A DNA stretch of 64,000 nt from Shinisaurus crocodilurus (taxonomy: Eukaryota; Chordata; Lepidosauria; Squamata; Shinisauridae): the NCBI GenBank assembly GCA_021292165.1, contig CM037879.1, positions 158,007,278-158,071,277 of the forward strand, read 5' to 3'. The notes under the pieces were generated by a model. It was given only the letters and a program-made list of their open reading frames with translations, was not told where the DNA came from and searched no databases. The translations under genes were made by a program, and so were the position numbers. Shown here in pieces: positions 42,022 to 52,439 of this stretch (positions are counted from its first letter, which is position 1; each line of letters opens with the position of its first letter).

Positions 42022-43089
42022 GCATTATGCAGTATAACATAAAATGCTAAGCGAGGTTGTGGCCTACAATAGTGAAGCTTCTGACACCTATAGGATACAT
42101 GATGAGTGGAGAATTTTCTTGAACATTCCATTGACTAAGAAAAGTTGTCAGCAATAAAAGCAGCAACGGTCCAGCTTTGGGAGCTGAAGTGCAAGGTCAA
42201 ATTTGCAGAGGGAGAGGCGGGGAATCATACATGTAACAATTCTAATGACAGGAGGTGCGCTGATATTATGTACATCTCACAAAAAATGGTCCAAGGAGGT
42301 AGGAAACCCAAGAGGGAGGAAGCCAAGAGATTGTGCATGGAGCAAGGGAGCAGGGCTAGCCGTGGACTGAAAAACAGGAAACTGGAGGATGTGTAGGTGG
42401 AAGTGACAAAGACCTGGGAAAAAGAAGGGCAGAGGAGATAGGAAGCTAAGGGAGAAAAGGGTTGTAGAACAATGGTGACTGAAATTATGCACACACCATG
42501 TAGTCATTTGGCTCGACTCCCTAAAGACAAAGTCAATTGTTGAGCTACTGGAAAACTTCTAAGCTTTCGATTTTACTTTCAAAGAGTCAGTCTGTGAAGA
42601 TAATCTTGGACGTTACATCTGAAGTAAGTATCCTGATTAAAATCTCACTGAATGTAGTCTTCTAGTTATAAGCAAGTCAAGTCAGATCTGGCCTGCAACC
42701 ACTATTTAAGGTCAGAATAACTGAGTTAGGAAAATTAGGAGAAATAGAAAAGAAAACAGAAACAGGAAAGGAAGAGCTCAAGGGACATCTTCTGCCAAGC
42801 AGGAACAAAAATGTGGTGAGGGAGTTTATAATTTAGTCATTTACAAGCTTTATTATGGTACTGGATCACCCAAAGTCATCTGTGTAACATTTTCAATAGC
42901 CCAATGACAAGAGAGCCAACAACAGCATCTGTCCATGGGAACCAAGCTAAATATTTAAAGGTGAACTCAAAAACTGAAATGAACATTGAGTTAATCCCAA
43001 AAATATGTACGGAATGGGCACTCACTAACCAGGGACACAGAAGGCAATTCATCACAGATCTACCTTGTAGTGAATACAAATTAACATGG
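42022..43089. other. No recognised gene or repeat
   Basis: Purine-rich in part (42,300-42,470). Frames under 90 codons. Unrecognised. Confidence 0.35.
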
Positions 43090-43172
43090 AATCCTAGACA
43101 TGTCTACTCAGAAGTAAGCCCCATTGACTTCAATGGGACTTATGCTCAGTTGTGCACATAGCACTGCAGCCT
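43090..43172. repeat. Palindromic 'AAGTAAGCCCCATTGA' repeat
   Basis: TCTACTCAGAAGTAAGCCCC, TTGACTTCAATGGGACTTAT and the edge AGCACTGCAGCC. Best-preserved copy of the family also seen at 3,137 and 58,598. Confidence 0.6.
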
Positions 43173-43419
43173 CAAAAAGACTGTGTAGTAAAGTAGCACA
43201 ACATTTCAGAAGAGCCTGGCCCAGCTATGCTTCAAAGGAGGGATGGGAAAGGAAAAGGGCTACAAAAATATGTGACACCTTAGATTATAAAATAAAGTTT
43301 GGGGGCAACGGCCTCTTTTTTGTTATGTTTCTCTGAAAAATGCCATGTACAATTATGGCACAATACTAGTATTTTAATACTAGTAATTTTAGTACGGTAT
43401 GGGTAATTGTTTTTCTTAT

Positions 43420-43534
43420 TTTTAAATTTGTGTTTTAATTTTGCTGTAAGTGGCCTTGAGTCTTTTGTTGAGAAAGGTGTCTAAGAAATGTAAATAATAA
43501 CAACAACAACAGCACCACTACTACTATTACTACA

Positions 43535-43565
<31 letters not shown>
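43420..43565. repeat. LINE-like tail followed by (CAA)n and a (CTA)n/(TAG)n hairpin
   Basis: GCTGTAAGTGGCCTTGAGTC, AGAAAGGTGTCTAAG and AAATAATAAC form a LINE or SINE 3' end. The adjoining CTACTACTATTACTAC and TAGTAGTAG run are complementary and can fold back. Confidence 0.6.
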
Positions 43566-43566
<1 letters not shown>

Positions 43567-43569
43567 ACA

Positions 43570-44575
43570 GGAAATTGATGGATGGATGGTCCTGACTTTG
43601 GACAGCGGGTTGGAATTGCTATATTCAACTTCTTGTTTCTGGAGTATACTTCCCTCTTCCTTCTAGTACAACAATAAGATGAGGTGAGGGACAACTTCCA
43701 GAGTTGAGTAGGGCAGGGGATAGAAGCTTGACAAAAGAAATCACAAACTTGACTAAATCACGGGTGGGCAACATGAGGCCCAAGGGCTGCAGGTGACCCT
43801 CAGCCTAATTTCATGCGGCCCTCAGCCTAATTTCAGAAGTCCTCTGCACATGATCAGTTCAGACCTCTTCCAAGAGTGATGTGTTCCTTCCCTGACAGAC
43901 CATTGGGCAGGAAGGAAGGAAGAGAGTGACTAGAGGGGGTTGCAGAAAGAGAAAGAAAAGGACGTGGCAGAAGGAAAGGCTGACCCACCCACTCTGGCCC
44001 TGCCCACCACATGCAGCCCCTGACAGATTACCTCTACCTGCACAGGAATGCAGCCCTTGACAGAATAAAGGCTGCCACTAGCTCTCCAAATTTCCAGTTA
44101 TCGGAGTTATATCGTACACATCCACAATGTCACTGAAATGCCCCCCTGTGTTCTTTGATCCCTTGGTATCAGAAAGTGACAGTTGGCTTAAATGTTTTGC
44201 ACATCTGCCAGACCATTTTGGTAAATAAACTGTCCCATTTATGCTGCTTTCTGGTTAAAAATATCTCTAAGTGGCTCTTGATTAAGCCAGCATACGTATA
44301 CTGCCATGGCTGGTCATTCCGTTCACAACTTTCTGTGGTATAAACAATGCACTTTACCAGCACCTTTAATCATTCCAGTTGGAACATTTTCCTTTACTTC
44401 TGCAAACTTTGTGGAGGGATTGGCCGTAGCTGAAACACTGACACTTTTATATTGCATACTCACGTTTTCTCTTTTTGCAGTGGCTTCCAGAAAGCCACAC
44501 AGATGAACTGCTTGGGTTAGGGGCAGGCTCAAAGATTCATATTCATTTGGCAGGTTGCATGCTCATTGTGCTATG
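43570..44575. other. No recognised gene; one hAT-MITE-like fragment
   Basis: CACGGGTGGGCAACATGAGG at 43,760 resembles the left end of the MITE at 30,914, but no right end is obvious. Otherwise unrecognised. Confidence 0.4.
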
Positions 44576-44876
44576 GCATGGGTGGGGTGGGATGGAGGGC
44601 AGATGACTCCCCCTCCAGTCCTTGTCCTTCACAGGCTGAATAACATCAGGGCAGGGTTGATGTCGCTTGATGTTGGTGGCCATGGCCATGCCCCCTGACA
44701 TAATTTGGTCCCCAGTCAAAGTGCCAGAGGGTTTCTCCACTCAGCACTTCGGTTGGGGACCAGGGTTCTGTCCTCTTCACTCCTTCTGATGAGCGAAGGG
44801 GAGGGAGCTGGCTTGGTTTTACTCCACCCAGGCAGAGCAAAGCAGTCCCTTTTCCCTGCAGCAAAGTTGCCCAGCT

Positions 44877-44909
44877 GAGGTGCCAGGTGGATGATCCACC
44901 TGGCACCTC
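44877..44909. repeat. 33-bp perfect palindrome
   Basis: Arm GAGGTGCCAGGTGGAT, one central G, then the exact inverse ATCCACCTGGCACCTC. It contains two E-box-type CACCTG/CAGGTG motifs per arm pair. Lies inside the spacer of the foldback block. Confidence 0.9.
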
Positions 44910-45172
44910 GGCCAGGTGGCTTTGGCCGTCCCACGCTTTCCTCCATTAGGGAAGATATCATGGCCTCTGTCAGACTGAGCCAGCTTGGCTTTGTGCACCC
45001 AGGCAGAGCAAAGACTCTGTGGATCGTCCCTCCACCCAGGGCATCAGCCAGAGAAGCAATAAGCATGCCACTCCTCCCAATTGGGAGGGCAAGTGACACA
45101 CTCATTAAGGGGAATCCCCTATGCACCACTCCTCTTCCTATTTTGTGGCAGGGAATGGCACACGGGAATTCT

Positions 45173-45500
45173 CACTGCCTAGGTTCAGACAACACAATAA
45201 CCCACGCACAAAGGTTGAGTATGGGTTGAGTGAGTGTGGGTTGTTGTTGAAATATGACTTATTGTACTGTCTGAATCCAGCTGCGCTAACAAGCCATGGT
45301 TTGTTAACCACAAACAACCCATGAAAAGAACCCATGGTTTGTTGTTGGGTTGTGAACTGTGGGTTGTTCACCATGGTTTGTTATCTTGGCTGGGTGCAGA
45401 CAACATGATGACCCACATTTCTACAACAAACCACGGTTCAACGACAATCCCAGCTCAATCCTTGAGTGTGGGCTATAGTGTTGTCTGAGCGCAGTCACTG
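45173..45500. mobile_element. Four-motif palindromic MITE, copy 3
   Basis: The ends CACTGCCTAGGTTCAGAC and, inverted, CAGTGACTGCGCTCAGAC. Four alternating TCAGACAACA motifs; spacer CTAACAAGCCATGGTTTG. Longest of the three copies and inserted in the foldback spacer. Confidence 0.75.
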
Positions 45501-45938
45501 TTATCTCCAGTCATAGGTTGGAAATAACAGTGGAGATTCCTCACCCCGCCTCCTCTCCATGCCCCTGGAAGCCTCCAGGGAATGGAGCTTGGGGAGGGTG
45601 AGGGGGCGAGGCCTGCAGGACAGCTGGGGAATCTCCTGTTCTTTCTTCACAAATTCATTCATACTCTGTTGCGGCATTGTTAATCCAGCACCTCATCCTG
45701 CTACTCACCCTGCAACTTTCCTAACGGTCCTAAACTCTACATGAACTTGTAACATCAAGTCCAGAATACAGTATGTAAATTCATCCTCAGAGAAACCCTC
45801 TGGCACTTTGACTGGGGACCAAATTATGTTAGGGGGCATGGCCATGGCCACCAACATCAAGCGACATCAACCCCTGATGTTATTCAGCCTGTGAAGGACT
45901 GGAGGGGGAGTCATCTGCCCTCCATCCCACCCCACCCA

Positions 45939-47311
45939 GGCCTGGACATGGGACGGAAACGGCCTTGGTCGCCTTGGTGGATGATATGAGGAGGGCCTTG
46001 GATAGGGGCGAATGCTCCTTCCTAGTCCTCCTCGATCTCTCAGTGGCTTTTGATACCATGGACCACGGTATCCTCCTGGACCGCCTGGAGGGGTTGGGTG
46101 TGGGAGGCACTGTATTGCAGTGGTTCCGGTCCTTCCTCTCTGGAAGATACCAGAGGGTAGTTCTTGGGGAGGAGGCTTCAGACCCTCGACCGCTCACTTG
46201 TGGGGTGCCGCAGGGTTCCATCCTCTCCCCGATGTTATTTAACATCTACCTGAAGCCGCTGGGGGCTATCATCAGGAGGTTTGGGGTGCGGTGTCATCAA
46301 TATGTGGATGACACGCAGCTCTACCTCTCTTTCAAGTCCTCACCAAGGTTGGCCGTTGAGACCCTGTCCAAGTGCCTGGAGGCAGTGGGTGGCTGGATGG
46401 GAAGGAACATGTTGAAACTGAGCCCCGATAAGACCGAGGTACTTCTGGTGGGAGACAAGGGAAGGTTAGGGGATGTTGACCTGGTGCTGAATGGGGTACA
46501 GCACCAGGTCCCCCCCTGAAGGACCAGGTCTGCAGCTTGGGGGTCATTCTAGACTCCCAGCTGTCCATGGAGGCTCAGGTGTCAGCTGTGAGCCAGGCAG
46601 CGCTGTATCAACTCCATCTGATACGGCAGCTGCGCCCCTACCTTCCTAATCATCTGCTCCCATCAGTGGTTCATGCCTTGGTCTCCTCTCGCCTAGACTA
46701 CTGTAATGCGCTCTACATGGGGTTACCCTGGAAGACGGTTCGGAAGCTTCAGCTGGTACAGAACGCGGCGGCTCGCCTGATTAAGGGAAGCCGCCAGCGT
46801 GATCACATCACCCCGGTGCTTAAGGAGCAGCACTGGTTACCAGTTGCTTGCCAAGCCGAATTCAAGGTGTTGGTTTTGACCTTTAAAACCCTACACGGCT
46901 CCGGCCCAGTTTATCTCAAGGAGCGCCTCCAGCAACATCAAGTAGGCCGCTCAACAAGATCTGCCACGGACGGCCTTCTCCTTATCCCATCAGCCAGAGC
47001 AGCCAGGCTGATGGGGACTAGGAAGAGGGCCTTCTCTATGGCAGCTCCGACGTTATGGAACTCCCTCCCTAGTGACCTTCACCATGCCCCCTCCGTGATG
47101 AGCTTCCGCCGTGCATTAAAAACATGGTATTTCAGGCGGGAATATGAGGTGGGTTAGGATTTTAAAAGAATTTTTTATACAGTTTTAATTATCATATTTT
47201 ATTGTATTGTTTTATTGTATTATTTTAATTGTACATCGCCCAGGGTGGCCGAGTGGCCGGGTGGCCGGCCAGATGGGCGATTAATAAATATAAGAAATAA
47301 ATAAATAAATC
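45939..47311 (+). pseudogene. L2 LINE, reverse transcriptase and C-terminal part, one frameshift
   Basis: The frame from 45,965 encodes an RT domain: FLVLLDLSVAFDTMDHGILL (first catalytic Asp region), GVPQGSILSPMLFNIYL, and YVDDTQLYLSF (YxDD box at 46,301-46,312). The frame ends at 46,519 after a C-run, and the C-terminal part continues in another frame from 46,537 (LGVILDSQLSMEAQV, HITPVLKEQHWLPV, APTLWNSLPSDL). The 3' UTR ends CGCCCAGGGTGGCC and GGCCAGATGGGCGATT with an AAAT tail. It is 5'-truncated: endonuclease and N terminus are missing. The catalytic residues are present, but the frameshift and truncation make it inactive. The residue before DD is Val rather than the Ala I expect in this clade. 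Confidence 0.9.
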
Positions 47312-47324
47312 CTGTTGATGCAGA

Positions 47325-47925
47325 ATAAGCACATTTTAATTTGCATAATTTCAACTACAACTGTACCTTCCATTGCCCAACCCCGATATGGTCAGAGGGA
47401 GGAGCAGCTGAGATGCAACTTGGATGTCTAAAACTGGGAGCAGTATAAACGAACCCAGCCACGAACACACCACTCATCACGACCCCATGGAGATACAAAG
47501 TGGCCAAGCAAGAACCCGTGCTGTCACGCACGCCAGTCCATGGTATGATGCTGCTAACTAACAGTTCAGTTGTGACGCTGTTACAGCTTCAGTCCTAGCT
47601 ACTGTGCAGAGCCTGCTGGTTGCTCTCTGGGCACATCTGATATTAAAGTGACCTGTAGATCTGCACTGATGTAGACCCAGATTTGTATTTGTATTTTTTA
47701 AGTATGGAGCATTCTTTTTACATGAACTTTTCTTTTCTTTTGAAATAAAGTTAACAAAATAAAGGCAACAAAAAGAAGAAGAGCAAACATGATAATTTTT
47801 GTCGATGGTGTAGTAGATAGAACGTTGATTCTATCAACGGGGAAGGGGAAGCACATTGAGTCGCTTACTGCCTCTCTCACACAGATTGCATTCTGAGCAC
47901 CTCTGAAAATGTAGCCATTGGGGAT
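47325..47925. repeat. Unknown duplicated repeat 'D', copy 2
   Basis: Paralogue of 20,541-21,250 without the hAT MITE; the empty site GGGAGCAG is at 47,436-47,443. It begins just downstream of the L2 tail, which may have inserted at its left edge. Nature unknown. Confidence 0.7.
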
Positions 47926-48059
47926 GCCTCACTTCCCCCCCCACCCCGGCAGGGTACATTTCCATTTTTTAATAGGGAGGAAATATGTGTAATGCTAGCT
48001 GGATTGTGTATGTGGCAGTTGATCAGTGTGCCTCTGATGTGGACGCTGCTGTTGGCATA

Positions 48060-48117
48060 TTATTTATTTATTTATTTATTTCATTTTTATACCGCCCAAT
48101 AGCCGAAGCTCTCTCTT
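48060..48117 (-). mobile_element. L2 3' tail fragment
   Basis: TTTATTTATTTATTTC, then TTTTTATACCGCCCAATAGC and CGAAGCTCTCT: the inverted terminal motif found also at 5.4 and 11.5 kb. Confidence 0.7.
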
Positions 48118-48119
48118 TT

Positions 48120-48970
48120 ATAATTTAAAAGGGGGAAGATAGGATTATATGGAGCTATGAGCACAAGAATACTGTAAAAAAAAAATTAAGTACTCATAAA
48201 TTCTGGACTCTGTTTCCAGGTACCTACTTCAACTGAACACATCAGTCCAACTTTTCAAACCATTTTAGGTGTAGATTGTTTGTCTATTGACATGGGAATA
48301 CACTGAGAAAATGTGCTCAGTAAAATATCTCCCCCCCCCTTTAAAAAAATACGTTCAGCAGTATATAAATCTATTAAATATATAAAATAAAAAGTCAAAA
48401 GGGTGCCAGGTGTTATACCCTAGCAGTACAGCCAGGGATCCAGTTTGCCAATTAAGTTAAAATTCTGTAGCTTTCTGGCATAGGTCCCATTTGGAAGCAA
48501 GTGGTGATGTGTGCCTACCATTCTGGGCTGGTACTTAACCAGTAAGTGAAACTTTGGCTGGAAAACCAAAGGACAGTGAATCGAAAGGGGAGGATGAAAA
48601 AAGATCATCTGGAGAAATGTTCAAGGGGGGAACACACACACAATGAAAAACAACAACCTGATGCTATAAAGATGGATTCTTCAGGAGAAAGCATCCTAAA
48701 GTTATTCAGAGTGGATATCCTATTAGTTGTAGAATTATCTTCAAAGGGAAACTATTTTCACAAGAGACCGTTAACAAAAGGATATGTTTTCCCCACCCCA
48801 AAGGATTTTCTGCAAGCTGTTGTGCTTTCATGTTCCTCAGTTGCTGCCTATATACAAATAAGATTAGAATGACTGAAGAGTATAGCACAATGGTTTTGGT
48901 TTGACTCAAGGGTTTCCAACAGTTCATACCAAATCACTTTCGCAGATTCTCATCTCATTGGAGGCCCTGC
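48120..48970. other. No recognised gene or repeat
   Basis: Short frames only. Positions 48,975-49,006 (CCTTCTCCAACCTGGTGCTC) are a left-end fragment of a 'TCTCCAACCT' MITE cut off by the CR1. Confidence 0.4.
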
Positions 48971-49243
48971 ACCAATCCTTCTCCAACCTGGTGCTCTCCA
49001 GATGTTTTCATAGAATCACAGAATCATAGAAAAGTAGAGTTGGAAGGGGCCTATAAGGCCATCGAGTCCAACCCCCTGCGCAACACAGGAATCCAAGTCA
49101 AAGCATCCCTGACAGATGGCTGTCCAGCTGCACCCTGAATGCCTCCAGAGTGGGAGAGCCCACCACCTCCCTAGGTAGTTGGTTCCATTGTCTTATTGCT
49201 CTGACAGTCAGGAAATTTTTCCTGATGTTTAGGTGGAATCTGG

Positions 49244-49905
49244 TGTACTGGGAATTGCAGAAGATGGCGAGGAGTACAGGAGTGTTGTACAGAGTTCTGC
49301 CTCTATGCTCTGGGTTTGCTTTAAGAAAGTAGGTTTGCTTTAAGAATCAGCAACCGGCCTTGATTACTTGGCTGCTTGCCAAGCTGATGCAACATGCAAT
49401 CAAGAGCAACTCACCTGCAGCGTGATCTGGCTGCTGGCCAGAGGGATGACACTGCAAACAGCACAGGTGCTAACAATGAAGCACGAGGTCTGCAATCCAA
49501 GAAGCTTGGATTAAGAAGTGCTGTTTAAGAAGAGCAAGTGCAGACTGAGGTGTTGGTTGTTGTTGTTGGTTGTTAGTGGCAGTTGGTCGGTTGCGTGTGG
49601 AGTACTGGAGAACTGGAAGGAGCAGCAGAGGACGCTGTGCAGAGAGCCTTGCAGAAGCCCAATGTGGAAAGCCAATACCCAGGTGGAGAGCTGCTGGACT
49701 TAGCATTCGGGTTGGTTGAACAGTGACTGTGCTGCTAAGGGGTGGGATTTCCACCAGGGAACGGGGAGGAGAGCATTGTTGTACTTCTGGCTCAACTTTA
49801 CAATAAACATGTTTGGCTTTGACTTCCTGGAGGAGTATTTATTATGGTCAGAAAATCATTCAAAGAACCTTTGCCAATCCCTTTTGGGGATGCTGTGGCA
49901 AAACA
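49244..49905 (+). mobile_element. Solo LTR inserted in a CR1
   Basis: It begins TGTACTGGG and ends GGCAAAACA. TCTGG occurs directly on both sides (49,239-49,243 and 49,906-49,910), and the flanking CR1 (GTGGAATCTGG | GTTACTGTAACTTGAG) is continuous without it. An AATAAA signal lies at 49,802-49,807. 662 bp with no internal retroviral genes, so it is the remnant of LTR-LTR recombination. A 5-bp duplication fits Gypsy or some endogenous retrovirus groups; I cannot decide which. Confidence 0.85.
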
Positions 49906-50228
49906 TCTGGGTTACTGTAACTTGAGCCCATTATTCCATGTCCTGCAAACTGGGATGATCGAGAAGAGATCCTGGCCCTCCTCTTTGTGGCAACCCTTCA
50001 AGTACTGGAAGAGTGCTATCATATCTCCCCTCAGTCCTCCTCTTCTGAAGGCTAAACATGCCTAGTTCTTTCAGTCTCTCCTCATAGGGCCTTGTTTCCA
50101 GTCCCTTTATCATTTTTGTTGCCCTCCTCTGAACCCTCTCCAGTTTGTCTACATCCTTCTTAAAGTGTGGTGCCCAGAACTGGACGCAGTACTCAAGATG
50201 AGCCAGTGCTGAGTAAAGGGGAATGATC

Positions 50229-50542
50229 TAGAGGTGCCCCCGCTTGCCTCAAGGCGGGCATAGCAGGCTGAAATTGGCCCCGCTCACACCCGCCAGAGAC
50301 TCGCCGGCCTTACTGGGTCCCAGGGCTCCCTTGGCTCTCTGCGTCGAGCCCGCCGTGCCAGCCCTGTCGCGTCACTTCTGGCCAGCCGGAAGTGACAGGA
50401 CGGGACCAGCGCAGCTGGCGTGGCGGGCTCGAGTGGCGTGGAGAACTGCTCCGTGCCGCTGGGAATATCAAGGCGGGCCCCCCGCCACGGAGAGGCGAGG
50501 CAGGGGTGAGGCGGGCCCCCCTAAGGTTCGTGGACACCACTA
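50229..50542. mobile_element. GC-rich hAT-type MITE inserted in a CR1
   Basis: The ends TAGAGGTGCCCCCG and, inverted, TAGTGGTGTCCACG. The CR1 flanks carry GGAATGATC and GTCATGATC (7 of 9 matched), an aged duplication. The interior includes GTCGCGTCACTTCTGGC and CCGGAAGTGACAGGACGG in inverted arrangement, shared with the element at 22,131. 314 bp, CpG-rich. Confidence 0.8.
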
Positions 50543-51184
50543 GTCATGATCACTTCATGCAATTTGGAAGTTATACTTCTATTAATACAGCCCAAAATAG
50601 CATTTGCCTTTTTTGCAGCCACATCGCATTGCTGGCTCATATTCAGTTTGTGATCTACCACAATTCCAAGATCCTTCTCACTTGTAGTATTGTTGAGCCA
50701 AGTGTCCCCCATTCTGTAACTCTGCATTTGGTTTCCTTTCCCTAGGTGCAGCACTTGGCATTTATCCCTATTAAAGTTCATTCTGTTGTTTTCGGCCCAG
50801 CGCTCCAGCCTATCGAGATCGCTTTGAATTTTGTTTCTGTCTTCCAGAGTATTAGCTGTTCCACCCAACTTTGTGTCATCTGCAAATTTGATAAGCATTC
50901 CCTGCACCTCCTCTTCCAAGTCATTAACAAAAATGTTGAAGAGCACTGGGACATCTCTTCACATTCTACCCAGTACAGTGAGTTGGCTGGGTCAGTAAGA
51001 AAGTCCATAGGAGACACCAAAGAAGCAAAGGATTAAGGGCTGTTATAGTGAAAGCAGCTTCACTAGATGGTGGCAGTGAAGACCACAGGATGGAAAGGAC
51101 AAACATGGGGCTAAGATAGCTGGTTTACTTGCCTCCCCTCCCTCTCATGGAACAGGCCATGATATCTACATTTCATTCACTATA

Positions 51185-51683
51185 TATATTTGCTTTATGC
51201 AAACAGACTGTTTGTATGTTGCACTTTTAAACTACCAAATAAAGTGATGTACAAATAAATTAAAAACATAAAATACAAGATAATAAACCCATGGCAATAA
51301 AACAGCACCAGATAAAAGCAAGATAAAATCAGCAACGGGGATGAAAACTATGCAGGACATAATAAAACCAAAAGTAAAACCAGAAGCAGGAATAAAATAA
51401 GACAAAGGTCTGAAACAATTCCTAAAACACCTGGGAAAATAAAAAGATATTCACCTGGCACTGGAAGGACCACAAGGTGAGCCTCTCTGGAAAGGGCATT
51501 CCACAGCCTGGCCATCAGCACTGGAAAAGTCCTTTCTTGTAGCCACCTGCCTGACCTCATTTGGAGTGGCTTCTGGAGGAGGGCCTGAGATGATGAGAGG
51601 GTCTGGGTAGGTAGATATGAGAGGCAATGCTCCATCAGGTAACCTGACTGTGAGCCATTTATTAAAGCTTAAAACTAGCACAT
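51185..51683 (-). mobile_element. L2-type LINE 3' region
   Basis: A-rich inverted 3' UTR (AAAACATAAAATACAAG), then CACCTGGCACTGGAAGGACC, GGAAAGGGCATTCCACAGCC and GAGGGTCTGGGTAGG. This is the same order as in the L2 copies at 11.7-11.95 and 57.0-57.2 kb. Diverged, no long frame left. Confidence 0.6.
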
Positions 51684-51849
51684 TCATAGATTTCATAGAT
51701 CATAGAGTTGGAAGGAGCCTACAAGGCCATCGAGTCCAACCCCCTGCTCAATGCAGGAAACTAGAGGAGGGGTCTCCCATCCAAGTAATAACCAGGCTTG
51801 ACCCTGCTTAGCTTTCCACGCTCAGACAAACTGAGCCAACGTGAGCCAC
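51684..51849 (-). mobile_element. 5S rRNA-derived SINE with CR1-like tail
   Basis: On the minus strand: 5S head GGAAAGCTAAGCAGGGTC, AAGCCTGGTTATTACTTGG, ATGGGAGACC, linker TCCTCTAGTTTCCTGCATTG, and the CR1-like end GTTGGACTCGATGGCC, CCTTCCAACTCTATGATC. Nearly the same as the copy at 55.3 kb. It follows the L2 3' region immediately. Confidence 0.85.
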
Positions 51850-52257
51850 AGGCCTGTATATACGGTACACTTATTTATTTAGGGCTTCTGTACATGAGGT
51901 GTTTATCCTGCAGCTTGACCCTGAGCGCACAGTTCAAGTAAACCATGTTAACATTAGACTGCATGGCAAATGAAGCAATCTGGCTGATTTGTCTTATGGC
52001 TCAATCAATTTTTAGTGCACGGCAAGGATTGTCATTGTTTGCTATACACTTTCATCATCTGCTAAAAACTGAAACTGGCCTCAAGACAAGACAAGACAAG
52101 ACAGAGCAGTCACATGAAAAGTTCATGGCAGAGTCTACATTAACACACTTTGTTATTCACACTTACCTAGGGGACAACTTGGGAGTCAATCAGCTCTAAT
52201 GAAGTGAAATGAGACAAAAATTCCCAGAGTTCATATCCCTGTTATACCAATCATTAA

Positions 52258-52260
<3 letters not shown>

Positions 52261-52311
<51 letters not shown>

Positions 52312-52335
52312 TCCTCCTCCTCCTCCTCCTCCTCT
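52261..52335. repeat. (ATC)n-(CTC)n compound microsatellite
   Basis: About 17 ATC units directly followed by seven CTC units. A short (AAGAC)n run lies at 52,083-52,103. Confidence 0.95.
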
Positions 52336-52348
52336 AGGGAACATTGAA

Positions 52349-52430
52349 GGTTGTATCCAATGTTACTCCTACTTAGAGTAGACCAATTAAAATGAATGGG
52401 ACTTAAGTTAGAGTAACATTGGATACAACC
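52349..52430. repeat. Palindromic 'GGATCCAA' repeat, best-preserved arms
   Basis: GGTTGTATCCAATGTTACTC is exactly inverted as GAGTAACATTGGATACAACC, enclosing CTACTTAGAGTAGACC and ATGAATGGGACTTAAG. 82 bp; youngest-looking member of the family. Confidence 0.7.
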
Positions 52431-52439
52431 CAGTGGATA

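Larger units (their letters stand above)
44579..45938. repeat. Foldback-like block with ~150-bp inverted arms
   Basis: 44,579-44,737 and 45,790-45,938 are near-identical in inverted orientation (e.g. CATCAAGCGACATCAACCC and AAATTATGT(C/T)AGGGGGCAT on the reverse/forward strands), differing by a few substitutions and two small indels. The about 1.05-kb spacer holds a second direct duplication (CACCCAGGCAGAGCAAAG at about 44,825 and 44,998), a perfect 33-bp palindrome and MITE copy 3. The right arm stops exactly where the L2 at 45,939 begins. Could be a transposon with long terminal inverted repeats or an inverted duplication. Confidence 0.7.
49007..50952 (-). pseudogene. CR1 LINE, 5'-truncated and interrupted twice
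   Basis: On the minus strand a 141-codon frame (50,946-50,521) encodes part of a CR1 reverse transcriptase: MLFNIFVNDLEEEVQG, IKFADDTKLGG (catalytic box FADD at about 50,886-50,875), MNFNRDKCQVLHLGK and EKDLGIVVDHKL. The 3' UTR continues to the CR1 end GAGTTGGAAGGGGCC... ATTCTGTGATTCTATG. The body is split by a solo LTR (49,244-49,905) and a hAT MITE (50,229-50,542). Removing them restores about 970 bp of continuous CR1 3' region. Non-functional. Confidence 0.9.

Noticed and set aside
42145..42396. 83-codon frame (+) with charged residues
   Set aside because: No homology recognised, purine-rich DNA, no supporting splice sites.
46332..46568. Minus-strand frame opposite the L2 RT
   Set aside because: Antisense shadow of the L2 coding region.
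52261..52335. CRISPR-like regular array
   Set aside because: Simple trinucleotide microsatellite with no spacers; eukaryotic context.
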